This document shows, in pieces, positions 42,148 to 50,900 of a stretch of 58,006 nt of DNA. This DNA is from a bacterium ADurb.Bin236 (GTDB lineage: Bacteria > UBP15 > UBA6099): contig MWCD01000021.1 in the NCBI GenBank assembly GCA_002069885.1, positions 1-58,006 of the forward strand. The letters run 5' to 3'. The first letter of the stretch is position 1, and each line of letters begins with the position of its first letter. The position numbers and the translations under genes were made by a program. The notes beneath the pieces are model-generated. The model was not told the DNA's origin and did no database searches. It saw only the letters and a program-made list of their open reading frames with translations.

Positions 42148-43527
42148 TTATTTTTTCTTTCCAGTTTTCTTTGGCGACGCCATTTTCTTCGCGGCTTTCG
42201 CCCGCGCCTTCTCCGCCTTGCGCGCTTCCATCCTTATCTTCACCGCCTGCGCGTGCGCCGGGAACCCTTCGTAATTCGCCAGCGTCAGCGCCCCCGGCGC
42301 CAGCGCGTCGAAACCCGACGGCGTCGCGTATCCGATCGACGTCCTCTTCAGGAAATCAAACACCGACACGCACGAAAAAGTCCTCGCGAATCCGCCCGTC
42401 GGCAATATCGCGTCTATCCCCAGATTGAAATTCCCCAGCGTTATCGGCGTGTCCGGCCCGATAAGTATCTCTCCCGCGTTCTTTATCCCGTTCACCGCCT
42501 CGACCGGGTCGAACACCAGAACCTCAAGGTGTTCCGGCGCGAACTCGTTCACAAACGCTATCGACTGAGCTAGGTTGCGCGTCAGCACCGCGCCCCCGAA
42601 ACCTTCCGCCCCAAGACCGCGCGTCGCAAACGTCCGCCTCGGCTCCGGCAGCCTCTTCACCAGCGCGGGCATCCGCTTCGACACTTCCCGGATAAGCGCC
42701 TCGCTGTCCGTCACCAGCAGCGCGGTGGAATCCGGCCCGTGCTCCTGCTCTATCAACAAGTCCGCCGCCGCTATATCCGGGTCCGTCGTCTTGTCCGCCA
42801 GTATTATCGACTCGCTCGGCCCAGCCGGCACTCCCACGTCCACCACTCCGAACAATATCCTTTTAGCCGCCGCCACATAAGAGCTGCCCGGCCCTATCAC
42901 CTTGTCCATCTTAGGTATCTTCGCCGTCCCGTACGCCATCGCCGCTATCGACTGCGCCCCGCCCACGCGATACACATTCTCCACTCCGCACGCCCGCGCC
43001 GCCACAAGCGTCGCCGCGTCGCATTCCCCTCCCGGCCCCGGAGGCGTGCACACTATCAGATTCTCCACCCCCGCCGCCACCGCAGGCGCCCCCAACATCG
43101 CCATCACCGACGGAAACGACCCCTTCCCCCTCGGCACGTATAAACCGCACGACGCTATCGGCGTTATCTTCTCTCCCGCGAACACCCCTTCCCTCACAGG
43201 CGTTATCCACAGCGCCTGCGGCATCTGCCTCTCGTGATACGTCCTTATGTTCCCTACCGCTTCCTCTATCGCCGCCACAACCTTGGCGTCCACTTTTTTG
43301 CGCGCCTCGTCGAACTCGCACTTCCTCACCTTGAAGTCGGACGGCTTCAACTTCACCTTGTCGAACTTCTCGGTGAACTCCGCCACCGCCTTGTCTCCCC
43401 TCTCCCGCACGCCCTCCACCACCGGCCTCACCTGTTCGACAAACCTGTCGATATCCAACTCCGCGCGGCGCAGCAATCTGCGCTTTTCCTCGCGGCTCAT
43501 TTTGTTCCAGTCGTAAACTTTCAACAT
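42148..43527 (-). CDS. HisD-like dehydrogenase with altered zinc site
   Basis: A 459-aa protein. ATG 43527 follows GGAGGAGCGAG; the ORF opens earlier but without support. The histidinol dehydrogenase fold and motifs are present: SCGLYVPRG, VGGAQSIAAMAYG, PKMDKVIGPGSSYV, DVGVPAGPSES, EFAPEHLEV (E332, H333, the catalytic pair) and EGFPAHAQAVKIR (H425). Against E. coli HisD the zinc ligand Gln259 aligns with E260, Asp360 with N366 (GNFNLG for GDYASG) and His367 with A373 (DAILPT for NHVLPT). His262 and His419 equivalents remain. A lysine-rich tail of 20 residues ends the protein. Non-histidine members of the family exist (HpsN, sulfopropanediol dehydrogenase). Its product is therefore uncertain. 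Confidence 0.82.
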   Translation of the reverse strand: MLKVYDWNKMSREEKRRLLRRAELDIDRFVEQVRPVVEGVRERGDKAVAEFTEKFDKVKLKPSDFKVRKCEFDEARKKVDAKVVAAIEEAVGNIRTYHERQMPQALWITPVREGVFAGEKITPIASCGLYVPRGKGSFPSVMAMLGAPAVAAGVENLIVCTPPGPGGECDAATLVAARACGVENVYRVGGAQSIAAMAYGTAKIPKMDKVIGPGSSYVAAAKRILFGVVDVGVPAGPSESIILADKTTDPDIAAADLLIEQEHGPDSTALLVTDSEALIREVSKRMPALVKRLPEPRRTFATRGLGAEGFGGAVLTRNLAQSIAFVNEFAPEHLEVLVFDPVEAVNGIKNAGEILIGPDTPITLGNFNLGIDAILPTGGFARTFSCVSVFDFLKRTSIGYATPSGFDALAPGALTLANYEGFPAHAQAVKIRMEARKAEKARAKAAKKMASPKKTGKKK

Positions 43528-43640
43528 CTCGCTCCTCCATACACGCAATTCAGTCATTATATATTAATATCCGAAAAAATCACCCTCGCCTCTCCCGTCC
43601 GCAGCTTATTCCGCATACTCCACATCGCGACTATGCAATA

Positions 43641-43766
43641 CCCATTCTGCCAAGAGCCGGTTTTGTAATGAACGAAGTTCATCAAAACCGGCGCATCGAG
43701 AGTTTTTTTGGAAGGGGCGCGGAGAAACCTATTTTTGCTAAAAAATGGTTTCCCCGCAAAACCATC
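43641..43766. repeat. Double-hairpin dispersed repeat, copy A
   Basis: First stem GCCGGTTTTG/CAAAACCGGC with a nested ATGAAC/GTTCAT hairpin in the loop. Second stem GCGGAGAAACC/GGTTTCCCCGC with one mismatch and an inner ATTTTT/AAAAAT. Almost identical to copy B, which follows 199 bases later in the same orientation. Confidence 0.85.
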
Positions 43767-43839
43767 ATAAACCCGAAAAACCGATGAAAAAGGTTTTCGT
43801 CTTCGGCGATTGGAAAAAACTTTTTGAATTAGATAATAC
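43767..43839. other. Spacer between repeat copies A and B
   Basis: 73 AT-rich bases with no gene, part of a 484-base gap (43528-44011). The gap also contains the likely HisD promoter (TATAAT on the minus strand at 43562-43557, weak -35). Confidence 0.4.
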
Positions 43840-43965
43840 CCCATTCTGCCAAGAGCCGGTTTTGTAATGAACGAAGTTCATCAAAACCGGCACATCGAGA
43901 GTTTTTTTGGAAGGGGCGCGGGGAACCCTATTTTTGCTAAAAAATGGTTTCCCCGCAAAACCATC
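43840..43965. repeat. Double-hairpin dispersed repeat, copy B
   Basis: As copy A. The nearly 126-base match differs at only a few positions: CACATCG for CGCATCG, and GGGGAACCC for GGAGAAACC. It lies just downstream of the rhomboid stop. Confidence 0.85.
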
Positions 43966-44011
43966 TTTTCATTTCTTCTTCGCTTTTTAATTCCTTATTC
44001 AGCAACAGCGC

Positions 44012-45073
44012 CTATCTTGCCGCGAGAAGCGCCTTTGCCTCTTCGGCGGCAGGCCCCTGCCCTTTTGCCGCTCGCACCACCCATTCGAGGTACGCCTTTT
44101 CAGACGCCGGGCTGCGGAGCGCCCCGCCCAATATCTTCGCCGACTGCAATCCCGCCCGGTGCGCCTCCGGCGTCTCAGGAAAAAACTCCATCAGACGCCT
44201 GTATGCCTCCACCGCCATCGCGTACTCCTTCGCCGCGTGTATCGCCCCGGCAACCTTCAATTGTTCGCACGGCTCGAACATCGCGTCCGGCACTTGGTCC
44301 ATCAGCGCGCGGTACAACTCCGGAATCGAGCCGAACTGCTTCTTTTCATACGCCGCCTCCAGCCTCCCCAGAAACGCCTCCTGCGGCCCCAGCAGCGCCG
44401 CCTGCCCCCTCTTCACCGCGTCGAAGTTCGGCACTATCACCGCCCTCGTCGCCGTCAGCAAATACACCACTCCCGCCCCGAACGCGAACCCTCCCACGTG
44501 CGCCATGTACGCAACATTCGAATACTCCATCATCCTCATGGACACGAACTGCATAACCATGTACAAACCTAGAAAAAACCACGCCGGTATCGGAAAAAAC
44601 GGAACCGGAAAAATCAGCAGCAGGAAAAAAGTTTTTACCTTTGAACGCGGAAACAACACGAAGTAGCCGCCCATCACCGCCGATATTGCGCCCGACGCCC
44701 CCACCAGCGACACCGACGGCGCGCCCGCCAAATCCTGCGCCAGCTTGAACGCCAGCGTCGCCACTATCCCCCCCGCCAGATAGAACGCCACAAAACCCGG
44801 ACGCCCCATCATGTCCTCTATGTTCGCCCCGAACAGCCACAAAAACCACATGTTGCCGATCAGATGCATCCAGCCACCGTGCATGAACTCGCTCGCCAGC
44901 AGCGTCGTCAACCTCACCTCGTCCGTTTTAAACGCCAACTGTTCGTGGAAATGAATATAGTCCCCGCCGTGAACCGCCCCGAAGTGGATAGCCACATTCG
45001 CCGCTATCAGGCAGAACAACATGAACGGCAGCCGCCGCGTCGGATTCGTCACCGCATACGGTATCGGAAACAT
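44012..45073 (-). CDS. Rhomboid family intramembrane serine protease with TPR-like tail
   Basis: A 353-aa protein. ATG 45073 follows GGAGGG and begins MFPIPYAV. The rhomboid core has about six membrane segments: a first helix (MLFCLIAANVAIHFG), the loop HGGWMHLIGNMWFLWLFG, the catalytic GASGAISAVMGGY (Ser) and AHVGGFAFGAG (His). The last 130 residues are soluble and helical, TPR-like (FEPCEQLKVAGAIHAAKEYAMAV). Rhomboids cleave membrane proteins. The soluble tail may dock substrates or partners. Confidence 0.9.
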   Translation of the reverse strand: MFPIPYAVTNPTRRLPFMLFCLIAANVAIHFGAVHGGDYIHFHEQLAFKTDEVRLTTLLASEFMHGGWMHLIGNMWFLWLFGANIEDMMGRPGFVAFYLAGGIVATLAFKLAQDLAGAPSVSLVGASGAISAVMGGYFVLFPRSKVKTFFLLLIFPVPFFPIPAWFFLGLYMVMQFVSMRMMEYSNVAYMAHVGGFAFGAGVVYLLTATRAVIVPNFDAVKRGQAALLGPQEAFLGRLEAAYEKKQFGSIPELYRALMDQVPDAMFEPCEQLKVAGAIHAAKEYAMAVEAYRRLMEFFPETPEAHRAGLQSAKILGGALRSPASEKAYLEWVVRAAKGQGPAAEEAKALLAAR

Positions 45074-45242
45074 CCGCCCTCCGCCTTTTACGCTCGCGCT
45101 CCCGGCGCAACCCCTCTTGCGCAACATCGCCGGATGCCACGATTATACCATATCCCCCGCGCGCCGAATCCTCCCCCTGAAAACACGTTTGCGCTATAAT
45201 ATCCCAAGCGACGGGAGCCGCTCCCCGCCGGAGGAACTCATC

Positions 45243-46040
45243 ATGAGCATGCTCATCAAACACAAACCCTTCAATGGCCGCGCCGAAATCGTCAAACCCG
45301 GCCTCGACGGACTCAAACTCATATCTTTCGACCTCCTATCTCTTGAAAAAGGAATGTCGCACACCGAGGACGCCGGGACACGCGAAGTTTGCGCGGTCAT
45401 ACTCGGCGGACAATGCGACCTCGCCGCCGCCGGACGCGAATGGAAAAACGCAGGCTCACGCCCCGACGTCTTCAGCGGCCCCGCAACATCCCTTTTCATC
45501 CCGGCGGGCAACACCTTCAGCGTCTCCGCCTCCGGCGGCTCCACAGCCGAAGTCGCCCTGCTCCGCTGCGAAGGCGGCGCGTCCGGCGACCCCCTCTTCA
45601 TCCCGCCGGAGAGCGTCAAACAAAACGACCGGGGCAAAGGCAACTGGCTGCGCCGCGTGCACGACATCGTCGACCGCGACATCCCCGCCTCCCGCATGCT
45701 CGTCGGCGAAACCCACAGCCCCGCCGGCAACTGGTCCAGCGCTCCACCCCACTGCCATGACATCGACAACCCGCCCTTCGAGTCCGACCACGAGGAAATC
45801 TATTTCTTCAAATGCCACCCCTCTCAGGGCTTCCAACTCATCCGCCTCTACACCGACGACCGCTCCCTCGACGTCGCCCATGTCGTCGAAAACAACGACA
45901 CCGTCGTCATCGACCGGGGATACCATCCCGTCGCCGCCGGCCCCGGCTACAAAGGATACTACCTCTGGATACTCGCCGGAGAAAGCCGTGAAATCCTGAT
46001 GCGAGACGACCCTTGCCACAAATGGCTAAAGGAGTGTTAG
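45243..46040 (+). CDS. iolB: 5-deoxy-glucuronate isomerase
   Basis: A 265-aa protein. ATG 45243 follows GGAGG; a longer open frame lies upstream without homology. The cupin-type fold has family signatures: WSSAPPHCHD (metal His), HEEIYFFKCHPSQGFQL, then RGYHPVAAGPGYKGYYLWILAG. The enzyme makes 2-deoxy-5-keto-gluconate in myo-inositol catabolism. No other iol gene is in the window, so it may act with scattered genes or on a related uronate. Confidence 0.88.
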   Translation: MSMLIKHKPFNGRAEIVKPGLDGLKLISFDLLSLEKGMSHTEDAGTREVCAVILGGQCDLAAAGREWKNAGSRPDVFSGPATSLFIPAGNTFSVSASGGSTAEVALLRCEGGASGDPLFIPPESVKQNDRGKGNWLRRVHDIVDRDIPASRMLVGETHSPAGNWSSAPPHCHDIDNPPFESDHEEIYFFKCHPSQGFQLIRLYTDDRSLDVAHVVENNDTVVIDRGYHPVAAGPGYKGYYLWILAGESREILMRDDPCHKWLKEC

Positions 46041-46099
46041 CCCGCATTTTTCACCAACGCTCTGCCGCAATATTTAAGGATAAAAAGGAGACGCCCATA

Positions 46100-46789
46100 A
46101 TGAACACGAATCAGACGATGAAACATGCCTCTTCCGCAATCAATAAAAAATGCCTCGCCGCGATTCTGGCTGTGGCCATGACGATTGCCGCAGCCTCTAT
46201 CTCAGCCGCAGCGGAAAACATCAAGCTGCCGCCCCCGCAGACGGACGGCGGAATCCCCCTTATGCAGGCCCTCAAACTCAGGAGCACCGCCCGCGCGTTC
46301 AGCCCAAAAGAACTCCCCGCTCAAACACTCTCAAACCTCCTTTGGGCCGCTTTCGGCGTCAACCGCCCCGACAGCGGCAAACGCACCGCCCCCTCCGCCA
46401 TGAACTGGCAGGAAATCGACATCTACGTCGCCCTCCCCGGCGGCCTCTACCTCTACGCCGCAGAAACCCATTCCCTCGCGCCCATCCTCGATGAAGACGT
46501 CCGCGCCGCCACAGGCATGCAGCAGATGGTTAAAGACGCCCCCGTCAACCTCGTCTTCGTCGCCGACTTTGCCAAAATGAAACAGGGAACCAAAGACGAC
46601 AAAATCCTTTACTCCGCCACCGACACAGGCTTCATCAGCCAGAACGTCTACCTGTTCTGCGCCTCCGAAGGACTTTCCACATTCGTCAGAGGCTTCGTCG
46701 ACAAACCCGCGCTCTCAAAAACAATGCGCCTCCGCAAAGACCAGAAAATCATACTCGCCCAATCCGTCGGCTTCCCAGCGGAGCAATAA
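46100..46789 (+). CDS. Exported nitroreductase/SagB-like oxidoreductase
   Basis: A 229-aa protein. ATG 46100 follows AAAGGAG; the frame overlaps the iolB end but that start is not used. A signal peptide is clear (CLAAILAVAMTIAAASISAAA), so the enzyme is periplasmic or surface-bound. The nitroreductase FMN fold is shown by LKLRSTARAFSPKEL, LSNLLWAAFGVNR, SAMNWQEIDIYVAL, and a C-terminal GFISQNVYLFCASEGL and SVGFPAEQ. The family reduces nitro compounds, quinones or thiazoline rings with NAD(P)H. Electron supply outside the cytoplasm is unclear. Confidence 0.85.
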   Translation: MNTNQTMKHASSAINKKCLAAILAVAMTIAAASISAAAENIKLPPPQTDGGIPLMQALKLRSTARAFSPKELPAQTLSNLLWAAFGVNRPDSGKRTAPSAMNWQEIDIYVALPGGLYLYAAETHSLAPILDEDVRAATGMQQMVKDAPVNLVFVADFAKMKQGTKDDKILYSATDTGFISQNVYLFCASEGLSTFVRGFVDKPALSKTMRLRKDQKIILAQSVGFPAEQ

Positions 46790-46855
46790 TCCGGAAAAAC
46801 CGTTTTGAAACAGTTTTCACCGGGTCGCGATTTATTGAAAAGAATATAAGTAGCT

Positions 46856-46887
46856 GGGTGCCACCCCCAAACTCGTTTGGGGGTGTT
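46856..46887. repeat. Left inverted repeat of the defence cassette (palindromic)
   Basis: GGGTGCC followed by the palindrome CACCCCCAAAC-TC-GTTTGGGGGTG. The reverse complement of the right copy at 52336 matches except for one extra C. Outside it lies a 66-base stretch after the nitroreductase stop. Confidence 0.85.
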
Positions 46888-47075
46888 GTCAAAATAGCAC
46901 ATATAAAGAAAAAGCATCCCCGTGCGACAAGAACAACACCGTTGTGAGCATTATCGAAATACGGTGAATGGCAACGCATCTTTTGTGGATGCCTGTTCCC
47001 TCATTAAAGAATACCAAATTCTGAACTGAAGAGACTAGGTAGTTGTTTTCGCAAGAGAGTTGTTATTAAACAACT

Positions 47076-47930
47076 CTATTTGGCTCCGTATAAATATGCC
47101 ACATGAGATTTAAAAGCATCGCAAGCACTTCTCAATAGTATTCCAAGCGCGTCATCCATTTCCCTGTTGCATATTAATAACAACTCTCGAAGATCATCCT
47201 GCGCTTTAGGCCAAGGCCAATCTTCCGGGGCTCTCGTCATTGATTTATCAAACCCCTTATTATTTGCTTGTTCTAATATATGTTCCCAAGCTAAATCTTT
47301 AATCCTGAATCCCGAACTTATCGTGTCTTCGTCAAAAAAACAACCCTTGGGCGTCATTCCTCCTTCATGGGCAAATATATTCCTAATCACGTATGACAAT
47401 ACAATCGGCCATCCGAATCCGTCCTTCAAGGATGCATTAAGGAGCGCAGAAGTAGGGTATGCCGTTTGTGAGCCGTCTTTTTCTTTTGTTTTCGCCACGA
47501 AGGTTGAAACAAGCTTTGCAGACCATGGATTAGTTCTATCAAGTGAATACGAACATGCTATTCTTCCAGCAATATCTGTAATATTGTCAGCTATGGCCCA
47601 GACCGTATTCATATATCCTTGAACAACAAGCAACCGTGCATCCTTGTAATGAATGACGTTGTCACATAATTTTACATGATCGGCAGGCATGGGAATGGCT
47701 GATTTATGCAGGTTTTGCATTATTTTCATGATGGAATCTCTTGAACCAATTAGCTTTATGATTTCTTCTATGCGACTGTGTTTTCCTGATATTTCAACGA
47801 GCTTATTTTTAATTTGTGACGCCGTCATTCTAGTAAGTATTTTGGAGTCGTGTTTTTCGATATGAGCGTGCGTATTTTTAAGCACAGTTTCACATTCACT
47901 GAGTCTGGCTACTAACGATATTCCACTCAT
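47076..47930 (-). CDS. HEPN-like protein, second gene of the defence cassette
   Basis: A 284-aa, probably all-helical protein. ATG 47930 overlaps the STAND stop by four bases (ATGA), so translation is coupled. It carries R183-N-I-F-A-H188 in SYVIRNIFAHEGG, the RxxxxH motif of HEPN ribonuclease-like domains, placed near the end of a long helix as expected. The N-terminal 80 residues look coiled-coil-like and charged. HEPN proteins in defence operons cut RNA when triggered. Its position directly after a STAND NTPase suggests it is an effector, cofactor or immunity partner. The family assignment rests on the motif and helical content, not on a search. Confidence 0.6.
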   Translation of the reverse strand: MSGISLVARLSECETVLKNTHAHIEKHDSKILTRMTASQIKNKLVEISGKHSRIEEIIKLIGSRDSIMKIMQNLHKSAIPMPADHVKLCDNVIHYKDARLLVVQGYMNTVWAIADNITDIAGRIACSYSLDRTNPWSAKLVSTFVAKTKEKDGSQTAYPTSALLNASLKDGFGWPIVLSYVIRNIFAHEGGMTPKGCFFDEDTISSGFRIKDLAWEHILEQANNKGFDKSMTRAPEDWPWPKAQDDLRELLLICNREMDDALGILLRSACDAFKSHVAYLYGAK

Positions 47931-50900
47931 TCTTCACTCATCTCCTTGGCTATCTCGATGTGGTGTTGCAATTCTGACTGCGCATTCTCGTGGTTCCATT
48001 CCCAAAAGCTTTTGAGAAACACATCTGTTTCGCTCTCAAGCATTTGACGTGCCTTTTCCACTTTCTCATAAAAATGGGGAGGGACTTCTCCGGGAGAACT
48101 TGACCATCCCTCAATTTTTCTTTCAATTAAAGACACAAATATATCTAGTCGTGTTTTTTCATCTGCCCTATCAGCAAATCTACACGCTGAAATAGCCATT
48201 TTGCGCCATGCGTCTGAATTCATTGGATATTGCCCAGCTATTCTTGACCATTTCCAAACGGCATCTGCATCTTTAGACTGAAACCCGTCAAGGCGTTCCT
48301 TCACAATGTCAGGAATAAGCAAGCCATCAGGATCTACATCAAAGAGGTATTCAGGAAGAACATAGCCCAGCCAACCCTTATTATCAATAAATCCCAATAA
48401 CGCTTCAATATCTTTACGGGCAGCATCATTAGATAGATCATGACTGTTTATTGGTTGAACATATTTACTCAAATGAAGCCTTAACGGAATGACCCTGCTC
48501 TTCTCGGTCTCCCCTTCACCCACTAAAGTCAACCGGTAATTCAGAGCATCAACCAACCACTTTATAGAGGGCCTACTGCTATGATCAAGAATCATTTCAA
48601 TATGCGGCAGTGTTACATCACCAACAACATCAGGCATGGGCATTTCCAGCATTAAATCAAGAAGCCATTCGCCAATGTTATCAGGTATTAACTCCTTTTT
48701 ATTATCATCAATTAGTTGTCTGACTCCGTGATATATCGAGTTCGCAAGCGTCTTAAAGCCATTTTCAATTTCAGAAGCATTCATATCATTCAGAACAGCC
48801 CCAACAACACGTTTATAGTCTTCCCAATTGTATGTAAACGTCCATCCAATAATCTGTAAGTATTCAACTAGCTTGTCCGCGCTTTTAAATGCATCATATG
48901 CAGATATTAGAAATGTCACTTCTTCATCAGATATCAGTTTGTAGTTGTCTGAATAGTATGGCCGATAAGCCTCGCGAATAAATGGTACTTTTTCTTCTGC
49001 AGAAGCTGGCAACTCGTAAAGCATTTTTAATACAGATAGCGCGTCTTCTTTTCTTTCACGCAACGCATATACCCAACTTCCAGCAATGTATGTTGCAAAC
49101 ACGAAATGAGGATCGTCTCCGGGTTTTTTAAAAGCATTTTTCAAATGTGTGGTGATGCAATCTTTTTCTGGCGCCATTTGTCCTAAGGCATATGCGATGC
49201 TGTATATATTGGCCAACTTATTGGCATCCCCGAAGAACTCTAATGCTCGATCAACAAATTCAGATATTGCGTTTTCATCTTTGCTGGCAAGTTCGGTCGC
49301 TTTTTCGTTTGCGATACGGCGCCGTTCGCTCCAGTTAGCATCATTAACTAGAGGGTCAAATTCTTTTACCAGTTCATTTCTCATGTATAGTTTCTCTAAG
49401 CTATCAGCAGCTTCCTTGAATTCGTGGTCTTTGTCGTATCGATAATGCCACTCCCAGACTTTGCGCGCGGCGGTGATTTCCTTGTGATTCATATTCTCTT
49501 TTTTTGACAGAGTTTCATAAGCCCATTTTAAGTTGTCCTTCAATTCTGATTTGAATAAACTTATTGTCTTTATGTCCTTATCCTCATCATCTTTGTCAAC
49601 AAGTATTCTTAAAGATGACAGCATATTGCTGTGCATAGATCTAAAAGAGGCCCATAACATGTTGATGATTTCGTAGTCTTCCATGTCTTTTTCTAATAGT
49701 TGCTTAACTTTGGTTTTGACTTTATCGCGTATGCGCCATACGTGATCTCTGGGTAGAACGATGTATTTTTGGATGGTAATCTTGTAGCCATCTAAAGAAC
49801 TTTGTTGCCTTTCGACCGCAGTGATTGATTTGAGCATAATTTCTAGGCTCTTCAATTTATCAGACTGCAAAGTTCCCTGTTCAATCTGCTCCAGTCTTTC
49901 CATTACTATGTCTTTCGCCTGCTCGTCATATTGCTCAAGGAAACGCTGTCCTCCCTCTAAAACCCTCTTCAACATCTGCATCGCTCTTTTTCCGTCATTG
50001 GGGAGTCCTGCGGGGCTGTTTTTTGAGATTATTTCTTCTGCATCTACAAGCTCACAAAGCTCGCTCAATACCTTAATTTTTTCAGCCTCTCCACGCGCTC
50101 CAGTTGCTGCGTGCATGACAGGCCATGCAAGCTCAAGTATGACATCATCCTGTCCAATTATTCTTTTCTCTGTCAGTTCATAGACTTCTTCCTTGTTACA
50201 ACGGTTCATCCTCACTATTTTTGAGAATTCAATGACATCCATGGGGCGTACCGGGGCAATATCAGCAATTGTGCCAGCCGCTAAAATACGTGCGCTTGCA
50301 GTCAAATCTTTTGTTATGCTATGCAACTCTCTAAAGAAATGGCCTATCAGCGAGACTTCCCTACCCCTTTCATCATTGAGTATTCTTAATTGCCATTCTG
50401 TACGGGCAAGGGATATCAATATGGTATTATCTATTCTTCTGAGAAAACCCTGTTTAATGTTATTGATAACAGCTTGAACAATCCTCTTTGCGTCTTCGGA
50501 TGGCTCTAATGGCCGTGATGCTGTGTCAGGATCATATATCAACCATTCTTGAAGAATATAATCCCTAATCACATCGGGCTTTATTTCAATAAGTCTGTCA
50601 TAAGCTCCCCTCTTAATAATCACACGTCTTTCGATGAGTCGTTTTATGAGTTCTCTCAGCTTCGTTATATCGCCTATGCCAGTTTCGTTGAGGATGATTT
50701 TCAGCAATGCATCATCTTCACGATTCACTGTTCTAATTAGCGCTGTCCATCTGAGAAGCCCTTGAACATGTTCTTTGGGGAAATCATCCTGTTCGCTGTA
50801 TATCTCTCTAAGATACTCTTCGGCTAATTCATCTGCCGTATCTGGAAAATCTCCTACGCGCCCTTTCTTTTCAAGGATGTGTATTGCTAATGAAATCCAA

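Noticed and set aside
41401-42573. 390-codon frame antisense to HisB-like and HisD-like genes
   Set aside because: Arg/His-rich shadow without homology.
43557-43844. 95-codon frame across the double-hairpin copy
   Set aside because: It is formed by repeat DNA and changes meaning between copies.
46749-46979. Short frames across the left and right cassette repeats
   Set aside because: Their shared peptide (PPNEFGG) comes from the palindrome itself, not from a protein.
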